Shown here: piece after piece, positions 24,951-34,708 of the stretch | Numbering within the stretch: the stretch's first letter is position 1 | How the letters are laid out: the number at the start of each line of letters is the position of its first letter | Source of the DNA: an uncultured Acetatifactor sp. | GTDB taxonomy: Bacteria; Bacillota; Clostridia; Lachnospirales; Lachnospiraceae | Direction of reading: 5' to 3' | Assembly: GCA_947581865.1 (NCBI GenBank) | Contig: CANPWA010000017.1 | Coordinates: 1-64,000 of the forward strand | Length of the DNA: 64,000 nt | Notes under the pieces: generated by a model | Told to the model about the DNA's origin: nothing | Seen by the model: only the letters and a program-made list of their open reading frames with translations | Databases searched by the model: none | Position numbers and translations under genes: made by a program

Positions 24951-27900
24951 ATGTATAAGCAGGTAGACAAGAATCTGAATTTTGTAGAGCGGGAGAAGGC
25001 GGTGGAGAAATTCTGGGCTGACAATGATATCTTCCAAAAGAGCATGGACAACCGGAAAGAGGGACCCACCTATACTTTCTATGACGGGCCGCCCACCGCG
25101 AACGGCAAACCTCACATCGGTCATGTGGAGACCCGGACCATCAAGGATATGATCCCCCGTTACCGCACCATGAAAGGTTATATGGTGCCCAGAAAGGCGG
25201 GCTGGGACACCCACGGGCTGCCCGTGGAGCTGGAAGTGGAAAAGCTTCTGGGGCTGGACGGCAAGGAACAGATCGAGGAGTACGGGCTGGCTCCTTTCAT
25301 CGACAAGTGCAAGGAGAGTGTGTGGAAATATAAGGGAATGTGGGAGGATTTCTCCCGCACGGTGGGATTCTGGGCAGACATGGACAACCCCTATGTTACC
25401 TATGACGATAATTTTATCGAGTCCGAGTGGTGGGCGCTCAAGACCATCTGGGACAGGAAACTTTTGTATAAGGGCTTTAAGATCGTGCCCTACTGTCCCC
25501 GCTGCGGGACGCCCCTGTCGAGCCATGAGGTGGCGCAGGGCTATAAATCCGTAAAGGAGCGCTCCGCGATCGTCCGTTTCAAGGCGGTGGGGGAGGACGC
25601 CTGGTTCCTTGCCTGGACCACCACGCCCTGGACGCTGCCCTCCAATGTGGCGCTGTGCGTGAATCCGGACGAGACCTATTGCAAGGTAAAGGCTGCGGAC
25701 GGCAGAACCTATTACATGGCGCAGGCGCTGCTGGATCAGGTGCTGGGATCTTTGGCGCAGGAGGGAAGCCCCGCCTATGAGGTGCTGGAGACTTATACCG
25801 GAAAGGATCTGGAGTACCGGGAGTACGAGCCGCTCTTTGCCTGTGCCGGAGAAGCCGCAGCAAAGATGAAGAAAAAGGCGCATTATGTAACTTGTGACAC
25901 TTATGTCACTATGTCCGACGGTACCGGAATCGTACACATTGCCCCCGCCTTTGGTGAGGACGATGCCCGCATCGGAAGAAATTATGATATTCCCCTGGTG
26001 CAGTTTGTGGACGGCAAGGGAAATCTGACACAGGAGACTCCCTATGCCGGAATGTTTGTAAAGGATGCGGATCCCGAGATCTTAAAGGATCTGGATAAGG
26101 AGGGCAAACTGTTCGGCGCTCCGAAGTTTGAACATGATTATCCTTTCTGCTGGCGGTGCGACACACCGCTGCTCTACTATGCGAGGGAGTCCTGGTTCAT
26201 CAAAATGACGGCGGTGAAGGACGATCTGGTGCGGAACAATAACACGATCAACTGGATCCCCCAGTCCATCGGAGAGGGACGTTTCGGCAACTGGCTGGAG
26301 AATATTCAGGACTGGGGTCTGTCCCGGAACCGCTACTGGGGCACACCCTTAAATATCTGGGAGTGTGAGTGCGGATGCCAGCATGCCGTGGGCAGCAGAG
26401 AGGAGCTGTACCGTATGAGCGGCAATGAGGAGGCAAAGACCGTAGAGCTTCACAGACCCTACATTGACGCGATCACCATCAAATGCCCCGAGTGCGGCGG
26501 ACAGATGAAGCGTGTGCCGGAGGTGATCGACTGCTGGTTTGACTCCGGCGCCATGCCCTTCGCGCAGCATCATTATCCGTTTGAAAACAAAGAATTGTTT
26601 GAGGCGCAGTTCCCTGCGCAGTTCATTTCCGAGGCGGTGGATCAGACCAGAGGATGGTTTTACTCCCTGCTTGCGGAGTCCACGCTTTTGTTCAACAAGG
26701 CGCCCTATGAGAATGTCATCGTCATGGGGCATGTGCAGGATGAGAACGGTCAGAAGATGAGCAAGAGCAAGGGGAACGCGGTGGATCCCTTCGACGCGCT
26801 GGAGACCTACGGCGCGGACGCCATCCGCTGGTATTTCTACACCAGTTCTGCGCCCTGGCTTCCCAAGCGTTTCTCCGGCAAGGCGGTGCAGGAAGGGCAG
26901 AGAAAATTTATGGGCACCCTTTGGAACACCTACGCTTTCTTTGTGCTGTATGCCAATATCGACGGATTTGACGCGACCAAGTATACACTGGAATATGAAA
27001 AGCTTGCCGTGCTGGACAAATGGATCCTGTCCCGGCTCAATACCATGGTGGGGACGGTGGACTCCCATCTGGACGCCTACCGCATTCCGGAGGCGGCAAA
27101 GGCGATGCAGGATTTTGTGGATGAGCTGAGCAACTGGTATGTGAGATGCTGCCGTGAGCGTTTTTGGGCAAAGGGCATGGAGCAGGACAAGATCAACGCT
27201 TATATGACGCTTTACACCACGCTGGTGACGCTCTGCAAGGCGGCGGCTCCCATGATCCCGTTCATGACGGAAGATATTTATCAGAATCTGGTGAGGAGCA
27301 ATGACAAAAATGCTCCCGAGAGCATCCATCTCTGCGATTTCCCCGCTGCGGACAGCGCGATGATCGACAGGGCGCTGGAGAAAAATATGGAAGATGTGCT
27401 GGAGGCGGTGGCGCTGGGACGCGCCTGCAGAAACGAGGCGGCAGTGAAGAACCGTCAGCCCCTTCAGAGAATGTATATCAAGACAGACATCGGAGCGGCT
27501 TCAGGGGAAGCTTCTCTGCGGGACGGCTTCTTTACCTCCATCATCGAGGACGAGCTGAACGTAAAGGAGGTTGCCTTTGCGGAGGATGTGCGGGAGTTTA
27601 CCTCCTATACCTTCAAGCCCCAGCTTCGCACGGTAGGGCCCCGATACGGGAAGCAGCTGGGCAGCATCCAGAAAATCCTTGCCGGGCTGGACGGAAATGC
27701 CGCCATGGATGAGCTCAACGCCCGGGGGGTATTAAAGTTTGAGGCGGACGGCGTACCGGTGGAACTGACAAAGGATGATCTTTTGATCGAGATGACCCAG
27801 AAGGACGGCTTTGTGTCCCAGGAGGACAGCCATATGACGGTCGTGCTGGATATCAGACTCACGGAGGAGCTGATCGAGGAGGGTTTTGTCTACGAGCTGA

Positions 27901-28127
27901 TCAGCAAGATCCAGACCATGCGCAAGGACGCTGACTTTGAGGTCATGGATCATATCCGTGTCTCCTTAAACGGCAATGAGAAGCTTTTTTCCATCGCGCA
28001 GAAAAATGCCGGAGCCATCAGCGGCAAGGTCCTTGCGGAGGAACTTACCGCCGGGAAAGAGTATGCGATCTCCAGGGAATGGGATGTAAACGGTGAGAAA
28101 GTGACCGTGTCCATGGAACGCGTCTGA
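24951..28127 (+). CDS. ileS: Isoleucyl-tRNA synthetase, IleS2 type
   Basis: A 1058-aa class I synthetase that charges tRNA-Ile. The HIGH motif is at residues 55-58 within GPPTANGKPHIGHV and KMSKS near 601-605. The Thr-Ala-Asn-Gly-Lys-Pro form around HIGH and the ~1050-residue length fit the IleS2 (eukaryote-like) class, members of which are often mupirocin-insensitive. The zinc-binding Cys pairs seen mid-protein are CPRCG and CPECG. AAAGGAG lies 6 bases before ATG 24951; a frame open upstream of it lies in the T-box leader. Confidence 0.96.
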   Translation: MYKQVDKNLNFVEREKAVEKFWADNDIFQKSMDNRKEGPTYTFYDGPPTANGKPHIGHVETRTIKDMIPRYRTMKGYMVPRKAGWDTHGLPVELEVEKLLGLDGKEQIEEYGLAPFIDKCKESVWKYKGMWEDFSRTVGFWADMDNPYVTYDDNFIESEWWALKTIWDRKLLYKGFKIVPYCPRCGTPLSSHEVAQGYKSVKERSAIVRFKAVGEDAWFLAWTTTPWTLPSNVALCVNPDETYCKVKAADGRTYYMAQALLDQVLGSLAQEGSPAYEVLETYTGKDLEYREYEPLFACAGEAAAKMKKKAHYVTCDTYVTMSDGTGIVHIAPAFGEDDARIGRNYDIPLVQFVDGKGNLTQETPYAGMFVKDADPEILKDLDKEGKLFGAPKFEHDYPFCWRCDTPLLYYARESWFIKMTAVKDDLVRNNNTINWIPQSIGEGRFGNWLENIQDWGLSRNRYWGTPLNIWECECGCQHAVGSREELYRMSGNEEAKTVELHRPYIDAITIKCPECGGQMKRVPEVIDCWFDSGAMPFAQHHYPFENKELFEAQFPAQFISEAVDQTRGWFYSLLAESTLLFNKAPYENVIVMGHVQDENGQKMSKSKGNAVDPFDALETYGADAIRWYFYTSSAPWLPKRFSGKAVQEGQRKFMGTLWNTYAFFVLYANIDGFDATKYTLEYEKLAVLDKWILSRLNTMVGTVDSHLDAYRIPEAAKAMQDFVDELSNWYVRCCRERFWAKGMEQDKINAYMTLYTTLVTLCKAAAPMIPFMTEDIYQNLVRSNDKNAPESIHLCDFPAADSAMIDRALEKNMEDVLEAVALGRACRNEAAVKNRQPLQRMYIKTDIGAASGEASLRDGFFTSIIEDELNVKEVAFAEDVREFTSYTFKPQLRTVGPRYGKQLGSIQKILAGLDGNAAMDELNARGVLKFEADGVPVELTKDDLLIEMTQKDGFVSQEDSHMTVVLDIRLTEELIEEGFVYELISKIQTMRKDADFEVMDHIRVSLNGNEKLFSIAQKNAGAISGKVLAEELTAGKEYAISREWDVNGEKVTVSMERV

Positions 28128-28198
28128 GCTGCGGCGTGGAGAGTATGGTCAGAAGACTGATCAAATGCACCCGGAATGCGCCCGGAAGCAAAAAAGAG

Positions 28199-28227
28199 TT
28201 GGAAAAAATTGCTTTTCCTGTTATAAT
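28199..28227 (+). promoter_or_regulatory. SigA promoter of glycogen phosphorylase
   Basis: TTGGAA (28199-28204), a 17-base spacer and TATAAT (28222-28227) lie about 60 bases upstream of the TTG start. Confidence 0.7.
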
Positions 28228-28287
28228 GAAAAAGTGTAACACTGGCATGAGAACAGGCATGACAAGCAGGCGAAAGGAGATATCAAC

Positions 28288-30804
28288 TTGAAATCTATGA
28301 CTACAGGTACAACTTCGAGTGCTACCAAAAAGAAAGCTGCAGTAAATTTTGACAAGGAACTGTTTAAAAGAAGCGTCATTTACAATGTAAAAACCTTATA
28401 CCGGAAAAATCTGGAGGAGGCGGATTCCCAGCAGATTTTCCAGGCAGTTGCCCTGGCCATGAAGGATCAGATCGTGGACAACTGGATGGAGACCCAGAAG
28501 GCGTATGAGAAGGAAGACCCCAAGATGGTCTACTATATGTCCATGGAATTTCTCATGGGTCGTGCCCTGGGCAACAATATGATCAATATGCAGGCATATA
28601 AGCCCGCAAAGGAAGCTCTCGAAGAGCTTGGGCTGGATCTGAACGTGGTGGAGGATCAGGAACCTGACGCAGCGCTGGGAAACGGCGGTCTGGGTCGTCT
28701 GGCAGCCTGCTTTCTGGATTCCCTCGCAACATTGGGATATCCCGCATACGGCTGCGGCATCCGCTATCGCTACGGAATGTTCAAGCAGGAGATTCAGGAC
28801 GGTTATCAGGTGGAAGTGCCCGACAACTGGCTCAAGGACGGCAATCCCTTTGAGCTGCGCAGACCGGAGTACGCCAAGATCGTCAAATTTGGCGGCTATG
28901 TCTCCGTTCATACCGATGAGAACGGACGCAATATCTTCACCCAGGAGGGCTACCAGTCCGTGCGCGCGGTTCCCTTTGACCTTCCCATTGTGGGGTATGG
29001 AAACGGTATTGTAAATACGCTGCGTATCTGGGATGCGGAGCCTGTGGAGTGCTTCCAGCTGGATTCCTTTGACAAGGGAGATTACCAGAAGGCAGTGGAA
29101 CAGGCAAACCTTGCCAGAAATATCTGCGAGGTGCTCTATCCCAATGACAACCACTATGCAGGCAAGGAGCTGCGCTTAAAGCAGCAGTATTTCTTCATCT
29201 CCGCGTCCGTGCAGGAGGCAGTGGAGAAGTATATGAGAAAACATGATGATATCCGCAAATTCCACGAGAAGGTAACCTTCCAGCTGAACGATACCCATCC
29301 CACGGTGGCGATTGCGGAACTGATGCGCGTGCTGATGGATGACTATTATCTCACCTGGGATGAGGCGTGGGAAGTCACCACCAAAACCTGTGCGTACACC
29401 AACCATACCATCATGGCTGAGGCATTGGAGAAATGGCCGATCGAGCTGTTCTCCAGACTGCTCCCCCGTGTGTATCAGATCGTGGAGGAGATCAACCGAC
29501 GCTTTATCATTGAGATTGAGAACAGATACAACAATGTGCCCGACGTGAATGTACAGGACAAGATCCGCAGGATGGCGATCATCTATGACGGGCAGGTCAA
29601 GATGGCACATATGGCGATCGTTGCAGGGTACTCTGTCAACGGCGTGGCGAGACTGCACACGGAGATTTTGAAAAAGCAGGAGCTGAGGGATTTTTACGAG
29701 ATGTTCCCGGAGCGTTTCAACAACAAGACCAACGGCATCACCCAGAGAAGATTCCTGCTCCACGGCAATCCTCTGTTAGCCGACTGGGTGACCGCGCATG
29801 TGGGTAAGGAGTGGATCACGGATCTTCCCCAGATCGGACGGCTGAAAGTCTATGCGGATGACAAGAAGGCGCAGCAGGAGTTCATGAACATCAAGTATCA
29901 GAACAAGGTGCGTCTCGCCCAGTATATCCTGGAACACAACGGTATTGAGGTGGATCCCCGCTCCATCTTTGACGTACAGGTAAAGCGTCTCCACGAATAC
30001 AAGAGACAGATGCTGAATATCATCCATGTGATGTACCTTTACAATGAGCTGAAAGAGCATCCGGATATGGAGTTCTATCCCAGAACCTTTATCTTCGGCG
30101 CGAAGGCGGCGGCGGGTTACCGCAACGCGAAGCTCACCATCAAGCTGATCAACTCCGTGGCGGATGTGATCAACAATGACCAGAGCATCAACGGCAAGAT
30201 CAAAGTGGTGTTCATTGAGAACTACAATGTGTCCAACGCGGAGATCATCTTCGCGGCAGCGGATGTATCCGAACAGATTTCCACCGCCAGCAAGGAGGCG
30301 TCCGGCACCGGCAACATGAAGTTCATGTTAAACGGCGCGCTCACTCTGGGCACGATGGACGGCGCGAATGTGGAGATCGTGGAGGAGGTTGGAGAAGACA
30401 ACGCATTTATCTTCGGGCTCTCCTCCGATGAGGTGATCAATTACGAGCAGCACGGCGGCTACAATCCCATGGAGATCTTCAACAACGATGCGGATATCCG
30501 CAAGGTGCTGATGCAGTTTATCAACGGAACGTATTCCCAGGACACCGAGTTGTTCCGGCCGCTGTATAATTCCCTGCTGAACACCCAGAGCACTTCCAAG
30601 GCGGACACTTATTTTATCCTCAAGGACTTCCGCTCCTACGCCGAGGCGCAGAAGAGAGTGGAGGAGGCATACAAGGACGAGGACCGCTGGGCAAGGAGTG
30701 CTATCTTGAATGTAGCCTGTTCCGGAAAGTTTACCTCTGACAGGACCATTCAGGAATATGTGGATGAGATCTGGCATCTGGATAAAGTAGTTATCAAAAA
30801 ATAA
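28288..30804 (+). CDS. glgP: Glycogen/maltodextrin phosphorylase
   Basis: An 838-aa PLP enzyme that releases glucose 1-phosphate from alpha-1,4-glucans. Signatures are YYMSMEFLMGRALGN near residue 90, GNGGLGRLAACFLDS, and the PLP-lysine motif EASGTGNMKF (Lys near 678). TTG 28288 is the start with GAAAGGAG 8 bases upstream; ATG 28297 would be too far from it. It is monocistronic, with its own promoter and terminator. Confidence 0.96.
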   Translation: MKSMTTGTTSSATKKKAAVNFDKELFKRSVIYNVKTLYRKNLEEADSQQIFQAVALAMKDQIVDNWMETQKAYEKEDPKMVYYMSMEFLMGRALGNNMINMQAYKPAKEALEELGLDLNVVEDQEPDAALGNGGLGRLAACFLDSLATLGYPAYGCGIRYRYGMFKQEIQDGYQVEVPDNWLKDGNPFELRRPEYAKIVKFGGYVSVHTDENGRNIFTQEGYQSVRAVPFDLPIVGYGNGIVNTLRIWDAEPVECFQLDSFDKGDYQKAVEQANLARNICEVLYPNDNHYAGKELRLKQQYFFISASVQEAVEKYMRKHDDIRKFHEKVTFQLNDTHPTVAIAELMRVLMDDYYLTWDEAWEVTTKTCAYTNHTIMAEALEKWPIELFSRLLPRVYQIVEEINRRFIIEIENRYNNVPDVNVQDKIRRMAIIYDGQVKMAHMAIVAGYSVNGVARLHTEILKKQELRDFYEMFPERFNNKTNGITQRRFLLHGNPLLADWVTAHVGKEWITDLPQIGRLKVYADDKKAQQEFMNIKYQNKVRLAQYILEHNGIEVDPRSIFDVQVKRLHEYKRQMLNIIHVMYLYNELKEHPDMEFYPRTFIFGAKAAAGYRNAKLTIKLINSVADVINNDQSINGKIKVVFIENYNVSNAEIIFAAADVSEQISTASKEASGTGNMKFMLNGALTLGTMDGANVEIVEEVGEDNAFIFGLSSDEVINYEQHGGYNPMEIFNNDADIRKVLMQFINGTYSQDTELFRPLYNSLLNTQSTSKADTYFILKDFRSYAEAQKRVEEAYKDEDRWARSAILNVACSGKFTSDRTIQEYVDEIWHLDKVVIKK

Positions 30805-30856
30805 TATTTTGGAAATACTATTTTTCTGGTCCTGCACATATTCTGTAAAAGACGAA

Positions 30857-30895
30857 AGAGGGCTCCGCCGGATCGCGCGGGGTTCTCTTTTCTTC
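30857..30895 (+). terminator. Terminator after glgP
   Basis: A 12-bp stem with G-U pairs (30857-30868 with about 30877-30888) and a TTTTCTTC tail follow the glgP stop by 50 bases. Confidence 0.75.
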
Positions 30896-30945
30896 ATGGT
30901 TTCGATCGTTTAAAAGACCGGAAATTTGCAGGGATGGGGATGGAA

Positions 30946-32004
30946 ATGAAAACAGACAGAGCAAAGGGTTCTATCATACTTTTTATTACGGCAGGGTGTC
31001 TGGCACTGGCCGGATGCACCGGGCAGCGTGCGGCGCATGCCCCGGTGCGGCAGATCACCATGGCCGAGCTGGACGCGGCGGCGCAAATGCTGAATATAGC
31101 GGAGTGTGCAAATGGCGCGGCGGAATCCGCGGAGAGGGAAGTCTCCCCGGAAGAGTGGGGATTAAGCCTGATCGAGGAGGAACTGATCATCCCCGGTATG
31201 GAAGAGGAGTATGATCTTTTGTTTGTCACGGACACCCATGCGATGTCGGAGGATGCGGCGGACAGTGATCAGGTTCGGGAATACCACAGAATCCGGCGGG
31301 AGCAGTTTTTTGAAAAAGAGGAAGCAGGGGCTGAAGAATGTCTCGAAAACTGGATCAGTTTTGCCAATGCGCGGAAAGTAGATGCCGTATTGCTGGGCGG
31401 AGACATTATCGACTGCCCTTCCCAGGGAAACCTGGGCTATCTCGACAGACAACTGCGCCGGCTGGAGATGCCCTATCTCTACACGCCGGGAAACCACGAC
31501 TGGACTTATCCCTGGGAGTATATGACCGAGAGAGGGACGGAGGAATATCTCCCTCTGCTTCAGCCCTATATGGAGGGGAATACCGCTCTGCACACATGGG
31601 AGAATGAAAATCTGCTTGTGATCGCAGTGGACGACAGCCCGGGACGGATCAACAGCGGGGTCCTGAATGAATACCGGAAATTGCTGGAGACGCAAAAAAC
31701 AGTGATCCTATTGGTGCATGTGCCTTTTCTTACACAGTCCGTGCTGGAGAAGGCGAAGGAGACCTGGTCCACTGCCGTGGTATTGGGCGGTGGCAACTAC
31801 GGGGGGATCTATCCCGACAAGGTATCCGAGGAATTTATTGAGCTCACTACAGCCGCGGACAGCCCCGTGGAGCTGGTGCTGGCAGGGCATGTACATTATT
31901 ATGACAAAGACTTTATCGTGGGAGACAAGAAGGTTCTCCAGCTTGTGGGGGACGCCGGATTTCACGGCAGCGGAATACTCCTCCATGTCCTGGGCGGGGA
32001 GTGA
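30946..32004 (+). CDS. Metallophosphoesterase lipoprotein
   Basis: A ~352-aa lipoprotein (lipobox LAGC) with a calcineurin-like phosphoesterase domain facing outward: VTDTHAM, LLGGDIID, PGNHDW, LLVHVPF and LAGHVHYYDKD. It could act on cell-wall or nucleotide phosphates; the substrate is unknown. The start is uncertain among ATG 30934, 30940 and 30946; I took 30946 for GGGG 6 bases upstream and a normal signal-peptide length. Confidence 0.82.
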   Translation: MKTDRAKGSIILFITAGCLALAGCTGQRAAHAPVRQITMAELDAAAQMLNIAECANGAAESAEREVSPEEWGLSLIEEELIIPGMEEEYDLLFVTDTHAMSEDAADSDQVREYHRIRREQFFEKEEAGAEECLENWISFANARKVDAVLLGGDIIDCPSQGNLGYLDRQLRRLEMPYLYTPGNHDWTYPWEYMTERGTEEYLPLLQPYMEGNTALHTWENENLLVIAVDDSPGRINSGVLNEYRKLLETQKTVILLVHVPFLTQSVLEKAKETWSTAVVLGGGNYGGIYPDKVSEEFIELTTAADSPVELVLAGHVHYYDKDFIVGDKKVLQLVGDAGFHGSGILLHVLGGE

Positions 32005-32019
32005 GCGCTAATTTATGCC

Positions 32020-32048
32020 TTGCATATTGGTTATCCATACTTTATAAT
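32020..32048 (+). promoter_or_regulatory. SigA promoter of hydratase gene
   Basis: TTGCAT (32020-32025), a 17-base spacer and TATAAT (32043-32048) lie about 94 bases before ATG 32142. Confidence 0.65.
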
Positions 32049-32141
32049 ACAGTATGAATGTTTCAAGTGTTTTGTCAGGGATTTACAATGATTTTCCACA
32101 GTGGAACGATCAGAGGCAGAAAGCATAAGAGGAGGACGACT

Positions 32142-34436
32142 ATGGTTCAGTTATCACAGGGCGGAGCTTATCTGGTAAACGGGACGGAGCTGATCTATGA
32201 CGGAGCGGAGGCTGGCGCCGCCGTCAGGGCAAAGACAGGAAAAGATATCACCAGGGAGGAGGCGGCACAGAATACCATGGCATACGGTATTTTGAAGAGC
32301 CACAACACTTCCGGAAATATGGAGAAGCTGAAGATCCGCTTCGACAAGCTGACCAGCCATGACATCACTTTCGTGGGCATCATTCAGACGGCGAGAGCTT
32401 CCGGGCTGCAGAAATTTCCCATGCCCTATGTGCTCACCAACTGCCACAACTCTCTGTGCGCGGTGGGCGGCACCATCAACGAGGATGACCACATGTTCGG
32501 GCTCACCTGTGCCAAGAAATACGGCGGCGTGTATGTGCCCCCTCATCAGGCGGTCATTCATCAGTTTGCCCGGGAGATGCTGGCTGGGGGCGGCAAAATG
32601 ATCCTGGGATCCGACTCCCACACCCGTTACGGCGCGCTGGGAACCATGGCCATGGGCGAGGGCGGCCCCGAGCTGGTAAAGCAGCTTCTCAACCAGACCT
32701 ATGACATCAATATGCCCGGCGTGGTCGCCGTCTATCTGAAGGGCGCTCCCGTGAAAGGGGTAGGTCCCCAGGATGTGGCGCTGGCCATCATCGGCGCGGT
32801 GTTTAAGAACGGTTATGTGAAAAATAAGGTGATGGAGTTCGTGGGACCCGGCGTGGCGTCCCTTTCTGCCGATTTCAGGATCGGTATTGATGTGATGACC
32901 ACGGAGACGACCTGTCTCTCCTCCATCTGGACGACCGACGATACCATCAGGGAGTTTTACGAGATTCACGGCCGGGCGGAGGACTACGCACAGCTTGCTC
33001 CCGGCGAGGCGGCTTACTATGACGGCGTGATCGAGGTGGATCTGGACAAGGTGCGTCCCATGATCGCCATGCCCTTCCATCCCAGCAATACCTATACCAT
33101 CGAGGAACTCAACGAAAATCTCATGGATATTCTGGACGAGACCGAGAAGCGGGCACAGGTGAGCCTGGACGGCGCCGTGGAATATTCCCTCAAGGACAAG
33201 GTGAAGAACGGTAAATTCATGGTGGATCAGGGGATCATTGCCGGCTGCGCGGGCGGCGGTTTTGAGAATATCTGTGCCGCCGCGGATATCCTGAGAGGCC
33301 GTTATATCGGTTCCGACGGATTTACCTTAAGCGTATATCCGGCTTCCATGCCCATCTATATGGAGCTGGTGAAAAACGGCTGCTGCGCGGCGCTGATGGA
33401 GACGGGCGCGGTCATGAAGACAGCGTTCTGCGGTCCCTGCTTCGGCGCGGGAGACACCCCGGCCAACAATGCCTTCAGCATCCGCCACTCCACCAGAAAT
33501 TTCCCCAACCGTGAGGGAAGCAAGCTGCAGAACGGTCAGATTTCCTCCGTTGCGCTGATGGACGCCCGTTCCATCGCGGCCACCGCGGCAAACAAGGGAG
33601 TGCTCACTCCCGCCACGGAATTTGACGGGGAAATCGGGAAATATAAATATCATTTTGACGCGAATATCTATGCGAACCGTGTGTTTGATTCCAAAGGGGT
33701 TGCGGACCCGGATGTGGAGATCCAGTTCGGCCCCAATATCAAGGACTGGCCCGAGATGGGTGAGCTGCCCGAGAATCTGGTCCTTCGGGTGGTGAGCGAG
33801 ATCCACGATCCCGTCACCACCACCGACGAGCTGATCCCCTCCGGGGAGACTTCCTCCTACCGCTCCAATCCCCTGGGGCTGGCGGAATTTGCGCTCTCCC
33901 GAAAGGATCCCGAGTATGTGGGGCGGGCAAAGGACATCCAGAGGGCAGAGAAGGCGAGAATGGCGGGGGAACATCCCTGCCAGGCGCACCCGGACGTAAA
34001 ACCCGTCATGCAGATCGTCAAGCAGACCTTCGCGGACGCGAACCATGAAAATACCGGGTTCGGCTCCACGATCTTTGCGGTGAAGCCCGGTGACGGTTCT
34101 GCCCGGGAGCAGGCGGCATCCTGCCAGAAGGTGCTTGGGGGATGGGCGAATATCGCCAACGAGTACGCCACCAAGCGTTACCGCTCCAACCTGATCAACT
34201 GGGGAATGCTTCCCTTCCTGATCCCGGAGGGCGAGCTTCCCTTCAAAAATCTGGATTACCTCTTTTTCCCCGGCATCCGCAAGGCTGTGGAGGATAAAGA
34301 CGAGGTGATCAGAGCCTATGTGGTGGACAGGGAGGCAGGCGCCCTGAGAGAGTTTACGATGAAGCTGGGTGAGCTGACCGACGAGGAACGCCAGATCATA
34401 TTAAAGGGATGCCTCATCAATTATAACCGCGTGTAA
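32142..34436 (+). CDS. Aconitase-family hydratase (YbhJ-like)
   Basis: A 764-aa aconitase-superfamily protein, soluble, expected to carry a [4Fe-4S] cluster. Visible signatures are [21 protein letters not shown], the glycine-rich GCAGGGFEN segment, [17 protein letters not shown] (Cys pair near 430-433) and [15 protein letters not shown]. Length and pattern fit the YbhJ type rather than AcnA/AcnB or LeuC, so the substrate is unassigned. AGAGGAGG precedes ATG 32142. It stands alone between its promoter and the structured leader downstream. Confidence 0.87.
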   Translation: MVQLSQGGAYLVNGTELIYDGAEAGAAVRAKTGKDITREEAAQNTMAYGILKSHNTSGNMEKLKIRFDKLTSHDITFVGIIQTARASGLQKFPMPYVLTNCHNSLCAVGGTINEDDHMFGLTCAKKYGGVYVPPHQAVIHQFAREMLAGGGKMILGSDSHTRYGALGTMAMGEGGPELVKQLLNQTYDINMPGVVAVYLKGAPVKGVGPQDVALAIIGAVFKNGYVKNKVMEFVGPGVASLSADFRIGIDVMTTETTCLSSIWTTDDTIREFYEIHGRAEDYAQLAPGEAAYYDGVIEVDLDKVRPMIAMPFHPSNTYTIEELNENLMDILDETEKRAQVSLDGAVEYSLKDKVKNGKFMVDQGIIAGCAGGGFENICAAADILRGRYIGSDGFTLSVYPASMPIYMELVKNGCCAALMETGAVMKTAFCGPCFGAGDTPANNAFSIRHSTRNFPNREGSKLQNGQISSVALMDARSIAATAANKGVLTPATEFDGEIGKYKYHFDANIYANRVFDSKGVADPDVEIQFGPNIKDWPEMGELPENLVLRVVSEIHDPVTTTDELIPSGETSSYRSNPLGLAEFALSRKDPEYVGRAKDIQRAEKARMAGEHPCQAHPDVKPVMQIVKQTFADANHENTGFGSTIFAVKPGDGSAREQAASCQKVLGGWANIANEYATKRYRSNLINWGMLPFLIPEGELPFKNLDYLFFPGIRKAVEDKDEVIRAYVVDREAGALREFTMKLGELTDEERQIILKGCLINYNRV

Positions 34437-34439
34437 ATA

Positions 34440-34526
34440 AACTCTAAAGTTTCATAAAAATGTGTCGATATAAAAGGTACAGAGCCAAGGGACGGCCACC
34501 CGATGCTCAAGTAAATACGACACCAC
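34440..34526 (+). promoter_or_regulatory. Structured leader, possible riboswitch aptamer of unknown class
   Basis: Nested complementary blocks (GGT...GAGC...GG...CC...GCTC...ACC, about 34479-34524) sit directly before a strong terminator hairpin and upstream of the EF-hand protein gene. The layout, aptamer-like fold plus intrinsic terminator plus gene, suggests conditional attenuation. I could not match it to a known riboswitch consensus. Confidence 0.4.
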
Positions 34527-34580
34527 GGATGGTATTTTTGCGGAGTAACGGATTCCTCCGCAGGGATGCCATCCTTTTTT
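34527..34580 (+). terminator. Leader terminator before EF-hand gene
   Basis: Two stacked stems (34527-34535 with 34566-34574; 34539-34545 with 34556-34562) are followed by six Ts (34575-34580). It could end the hydratase transcript, act as an attenuator for the next gene, or both. Confidence 0.82.
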
Positions 34581-34708
34581 ATGAGGGACAGGAAGTCGCA
34601 GATTAAGGCTGACCATAAAGAATTTTTGGAGGAAACGGAGACTGTTCACGGAGGAACGGGAGCCGTGGAGCTTTGAAAGGTGGTGCTCTAAAAGGAGCGA
34701 AGAAAGGA

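Noticed and set aside
34440..34530. c-di-GMP-I (GEMM) or c-di-AMP riboswitch
   Set aside because: Some short words look similar, but the required order of conserved blocks is missing. It is kept only as an unclassified structured leader.
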